Below, one piece after another: positions 6,662-8,577 of a DNA stretch of 8,577 bases. The stretch is from Kiritimatiellia bacterium (GTDB lineage: Bacteria > Verrucomicrobiota > Kiritimatiellia > UBA8416 > SLMC01), in assembly GCA_007133745.1 (NCBI GenBank), contig SLMC01000110.1, positions 1-8,577 of the forward strand, read 5' to 3'. A program made the position numbers and the translations under genes. Numbering within the stretch: position 1 is the stretch's first letter; each line of letters starts with the position of its first letter. Below the pieces are notes generated by a model, which saw nothing but the letters and a program-made list of their open reading frames with translations, made no database searches and was not told where the DNA came from.

Positions 6662-7600
6662 ATGAAAAACCCCATGGACAGAAAGCTGGAGCAGCGGCTT
6701 TCGCAGCGGGCGGTGGCGATTGGCCGCCAGGGCGAGGTGTCCGCGTTCGGCGAACTGCTCGATCTGTTGAAGTCCTCTTCCGCCAATGCCCGCCGTCTGT
6801 CGGCGTCGGCGCTGGGCAAACTTGCCTGGATGGGGGTTGACCAGGCCGCCGCCGTGGCGGCGCTCGCGCCGGTCGCGCGACGCGATCCGCACACGCAAAC
6901 GCGGCAATACGCAATCAAGGCCCTGAAAGCCTATGGCGCGGCATCGAAAGACTGCCTGCCCGACCTGTGCGATATGGCGGCCAATCCGTCCGAAAAGGAT
7001 TATATCCGCCGAGACGCCGCGGCTGCCGCGACCTTCATCGAGGAGGCCCTGCAGGTGGCCGCCTCGGAAGCTGTTCATCGCTGCCAGCGTTGCGCCATGT
7101 CCGTTTCGTCCGATGAATACGCCCGCTCGCATCAATCCTTTCAACGCGTGTTTTGCGACCGATGCTTTGACGAGGTGTTTCTTGAACGGCGCAATTTTGA
7201 AACGCAAGTGGAACTGAACAAGACCATCGAAGCGCGCGACGGCACAGTGGTGCAATCCGAGGGCGAACGCCGGATCGCCGAATGGCTGACCACCCATGGC
7301 CTGACCTACCGCTACGACGCCAAGTACCGGATCATCGGCGAATTTCAGATTCGCCCCGATTTCTATTTGCCTGAACTTGACGTGTACATCGAATACTGGG
7401 GGCTGGACACGCCGCAGTATAAAATGAGCATGTACAAGAAGCAGACGCTCTATCAACAGGAAGGCAAGCGACTGATTTCAGTGTATCCGGTGGATTTGCC
7501 GCGTTTGCCTGCGTTGCTCGCCGCCAAGCTCCGCCTTTTCGGATATGCGATCGACATCGACGCGCGAAGCGAAGTCAGTAGAAAACGAAACGCGCAATGA
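6662..7600 (+). CDS. HEAT-repeat / zinc-ribbon / PD-(D/E)XK-like nuclease
   Basis: This 312-aa protein appears to have three parts. Residues about 15-135 are alanine- and leucine-rich helical pairs (ARRLSASALGKLAWMG, TRQYAIKALKAYG, IRRDAAAAATFIEEAL) that look like HEAT repeats. Residues 141-168 carry a CxxC...CxxC zinc-ribbon pattern (C141, C144, C165, C168). Residues about 199-295 resemble a restriction-endonuclease fold: E200/E202 in a first helix (SEGERRIAEWL), RPDFYLPELDVYIEYWG with D233 and E244, then a KKQTLY helix and the strand RLISVYPVDL. In this fold family the D and ExK-like residues bind metal; here the third position is W (EYW), a variant I recall from related domains. The start at ATG 6662 follows GGGAAGG at 6640-6646, with rather long spacing; ATG 6674 is an alternative. 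Function unknown, probably DNA cleavage or repair/defence. The stop overlaps the start of the next small ORF (ATGA). Confidence 0.75.
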   Translation: MKNPMDRKLEQRLSQRAVAIGRQGEVSAFGELLDLLKSSSANARRLSASALGKLAWMGVDQAAAVAALAPVARRDPHTQTRQYAIKALKAYGAASKDCLPDLCDMAANPSEKDYIRRDAAAAATFIEEALQVAASEAVHRCQRCAMSVSSDEYARSHQSFQRVFCDRCFDEVFLERRNFETQVELNKTIEARDGTVVQSEGERRIAEWLTTHGLTYRYDAKYRIIGEFQIRPDFYLPELDVYIEYWGLDTPQYKMSMYKKQTLYQQEGKRLISVYPVDLPRLPALLAAKLRLFGYAIDIDARSEVSRKRNAQ

Positions 7601-7683
7601 CCGCGCAGATAACGAGGATGAGTTTAACCACGGCATACAAAGAGAGTGTTTCCCGCCGGAACGGCGCTAAGGAGGCGGAATGA
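7597..7683 (+). CDS. Possible 28-aa linking ORF between the nuclease and DprA-like genes
   Basis: ATG at 7597 overlaps the nuclease stop (ATGA, 7597-7600), and its TGA at 7681-7683 overlaps the DprA-like start (ATGA, 7680-7683), so the three frames form a chain with no free base between them. The peptide begins MTAQITRMSLTTAY and ends SRRNGAKEAE; it is basic, with no motif I recognise. Its last codons contain the strong ribosome site of the next gene. It may be a translational coupler, or a chance frame. Confidence 0.3.
   Translation: MTAQITRMSLTTAYKESVSRRNGAKEAE
7669..7675 (+). promoter_or_regulatory. Strong Shine-Dalgarno for the DprA-like gene
   Basis: AAGGAGG lies 4 bases before ATG 7680, the best ribosome binding site in the window. 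It fixes the start of the DprA-like gene. Confidence 0.8.
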
Positions 7684-8159
7684 ACCCAGTGCAAAACGTG
7701 ACATACAAAGGACAATCCTTAGCCTCGCTTGGCAATGTTGCCTTGCTGGACCGGTCCAAAACCGGGCTGCTCTGTTCCCGCCAATGTCCGGCCGATTGCA
7801 TACTGACGGCCCACACCCGGTTCAAGCGTTGGGCCGCCGACCCCTCGCTTGCCATAGTCAGCGGCTTTCATTCCCCTGTTGAACAGGAATGTCTGCGTCT
7901 GCTCCTGCAAGGCCGAGCGTCCATCATTCACTGTCCGGCCCGTGAAATCGCAACCTGCCGCATCTCTAAACCCTGGCGCAGTGCCCTTGATGCCGGCCGC
8001 ATGCTTATTCTATCCCCCTTCGCCGAAAAGCGAGCCACCCTGAACACCATCCACCGCCGCAACCGACTCGTTGCCGAACTTTCCGACACCTTGATCATTC
8101 CTCACGCCACCCCCGGCGGCCGTTTGGACAGAGACTGTCCGAAAAGGGCCGGAGGGTAA
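7680..8159 (+). CDS. DprA/SLOG-like Rossmann-fold protein with altered, shortened C-terminus
   Basis: The 159-aa product follows the short stand-alone DprA-like family (annotated as DNA-processing protein DprA): YKGQSLASLGNVALLD, LLCSRQCPADCIL, then the nucleotide-fold motif IVSGFHSPVEQECL at residues 59-72, the strand IIHCPAREI, DAGRMLILSPF, the RRNR helix at 126-129, and IIPHATPGG at 139-147. True DprA loads RecA on single-stranded DNA; SLOG-superfamily relatives bind nucleotides, and some work in defence systems. The role of this small version is unknown. Relatives continue after APGG with K-T-E and roughly 25-30 further residues ending in a region like WGKPLY. Here the chain becomes RLDRDCPKRAGG and stops, so the C-terminus has been replaced. 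Palindrome copy D starts 25 bases later. The loss lies after the core fold, so residual activity is possible. Confidence 0.8.
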   Translation: MNPVQNVTYKGQSLASLGNVALLDRSKTGLLCSRQCPADCILTAHTRFKRWAADPSLAIVSGFHSPVEQECLRLLLQGRASIIHCPAREIATCRISKPWRSALDAGRMLILSPFAEKRATLNTIHRRNRLVAELSDTLIIPHATPGGRLDRDCPKRAGG

Positions 8160-8346
8160 GAAGCCCGGCAAAGCTGAAGGAACACGTACTCTTACACCTA
8201 CTCGTACACGCGAATCTCCGCAATCTGGGCGAGAAAGAGGGGATAAGAGATAGGCGTGTACGAGTACGTGCACGAGTACGGATAAGAAAACCTGCGGCAT
8301 GGCAACGGTCTGTTTGGGAACACCTTTTCGGCGGCCGCCTGGACAG
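8115..8346. repeat. Imperfect direct repeat flanking palindrome copy D
   Basis: GGCGGCCGTTTGGACAG at 8115-8131 and GGCGGCCGCCTGGACAG at 8330-8346 match at 15 of 17 bases. In their respective frames both encode GGRLD. They bracket palindrome D and the end of the truncated DprA-like gene, and could be the trace of a homology-driven recombination or insertion. Chance in GC-rich sequence is possible. Confidence 0.55.
8185..8280. repeat. Palindromic dodecamer repeat, copy D (divergent, inside-out)
   Basis: The arms at 8185-8210 and 8255-8280 are complementary at 23 of 26 positions around a 44-base loop. The order is reversed relative to copies A-C: the TACTCGTACAC-type arm followed by CGAATCTC comes first, and GAGATAGG with the GTGTACGAGTA-type arm comes second. 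The element-end motifs CGAATCTC and GAGAT therefore face each other in the loop. This is what one would see at the junction of the right end of one element with the left end of another. Confidence 0.75.
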
Positions 8347-8389
8347 CGTCAAACAGGAGTTTGCAGGCAAGGGATTGGACAGACTATGA
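8291..8389 (+). pseudogene. Coding remnant of unknown origin after palindrome D
   Basis: One frame reads PAAWQRSVWEHLFGGRLD followed by SVKQEFAGKGLDRL and a TGA at 8387-8389. There is no start codon with a ribosome site, and upstream the frame runs back toward the palindrome. The stretch looks protein-like, resembling the last 30 or so residues of some gene, but I do not recognise the family. Confidence 0.25.
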
Positions 8390-8577
8390 AATTGCCCCTA
8401 CGTCGTGATGACATGTCGAACGCAAGCATGACCGGAAACCTGCTTGCACAAGTCTTGAAAAAGCATTATGAATTCGACAATCATACGTTGAGCCCGTGGA
8501 GTAAATGTCGGATTTGATGTGTTCGCGGAATCAAGCTGGTTAAGGCTAATGTTCGGCGGAGAGGATGAGACGATGGA
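8390..8577. other. No firm gene; possible start of the next gene at the right edge
   Basis: A 43-codon frame (ATG 8386 to TGA near 8517, containing NLLAQVLKKHYEF) has no recognisable similarity. At the edge, GGAGAGGA (8558-8565) precedes ATG 8573 by 7 bases and could be the ribosome site of a gene that continues outside the window. Confidence 0.3.

Noticed and set aside
6588..6665. 25-codon ORF overlapping the nuclease start by ATGA
   Set aside because: No recognisable sequence and only a weak upstream GGAAG; overlap by four bases can occur by chance.
6602..7456. Minus-strand frame of 284 codons
   Set aside because: It lies opposite the HEAT/nuclease gene, whose domains and motifs are convincing; the antisense translation has none.
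8386..8517. 43-codon ORF near the right edge
   Set aside because: No family resemblance and no clear ribosome site; it overlaps a more protein-like remnant in another frame.

Overview
This window reads as an accessory (defence and mobile DNA) island from a moderately GC-rich bacterium. The tandem four-helix-bundle gene, its neighbouring palindromic repeats and the pieces of restriction genes resemble genomes of the Verrucomicrobiota/Kiritimatiellota/Lentisphaerota or Planctomycetota type. That placement is an impression from gene style and is not proven. No rRNA, tRNA or CRISPR array was seen, and all recognisable genes lie on the + strand.

Layout. (1) 3-746: the 3' part of a gene encoding two fused four-helix-bundle (S23/IVP-like) domains. 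(2) 747-1229: non-coding DNA with two copies (A, B) of a long palindromic repeat built from the dodecamer GTGTACGAGTAG; a 27-codon ORF between them may be the relic of another four-helix-bundle gene. (3) 1230-5832: an apparently intact two-gene unit, an Eco57I-class adenine methyltransferase of 1149 aa followed after one base by a 383-aa single-HKD (phospholipase D-like) nuclease. This is probably a restriction-modification or defence module. (4) 5811-6565: a scrapyard holding an ORF6N-domain gene damaged at both ends, palindrome copy C, and the C-terminal end of a second, unrelated Eco57I-class methylase. (5) 6662-8159: a HEAT-repeat/zinc-ribbon/PD-(D/E)XK-like nuclease, a possible 28-aa linking ORF and a DprA/SLOG-like protein with a broken C-terminus, chained by ATGA overlaps. 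(6) 8160-8577: a divergent, inside-out palindrome (copy D), scraps of coding sequence, and perhaps the ribosome binding site and start of the next gene.

How it fits together. The methylase and HKD nuclease could act as modifier and cutter. The HEAT nuclease and DprA-like protein form a second, probably independent DNA-handling unit. The most unusual theme is the palindrome family: copy C lies at a junction between two truncated genes, copy D just beyond the truncated dprA-like gene, and copies A and B next to the four-helix-bundle gene. This suggests a small mobile or recombinogenic element, possibly served in trans by four-helix-bundle proteins (inference).
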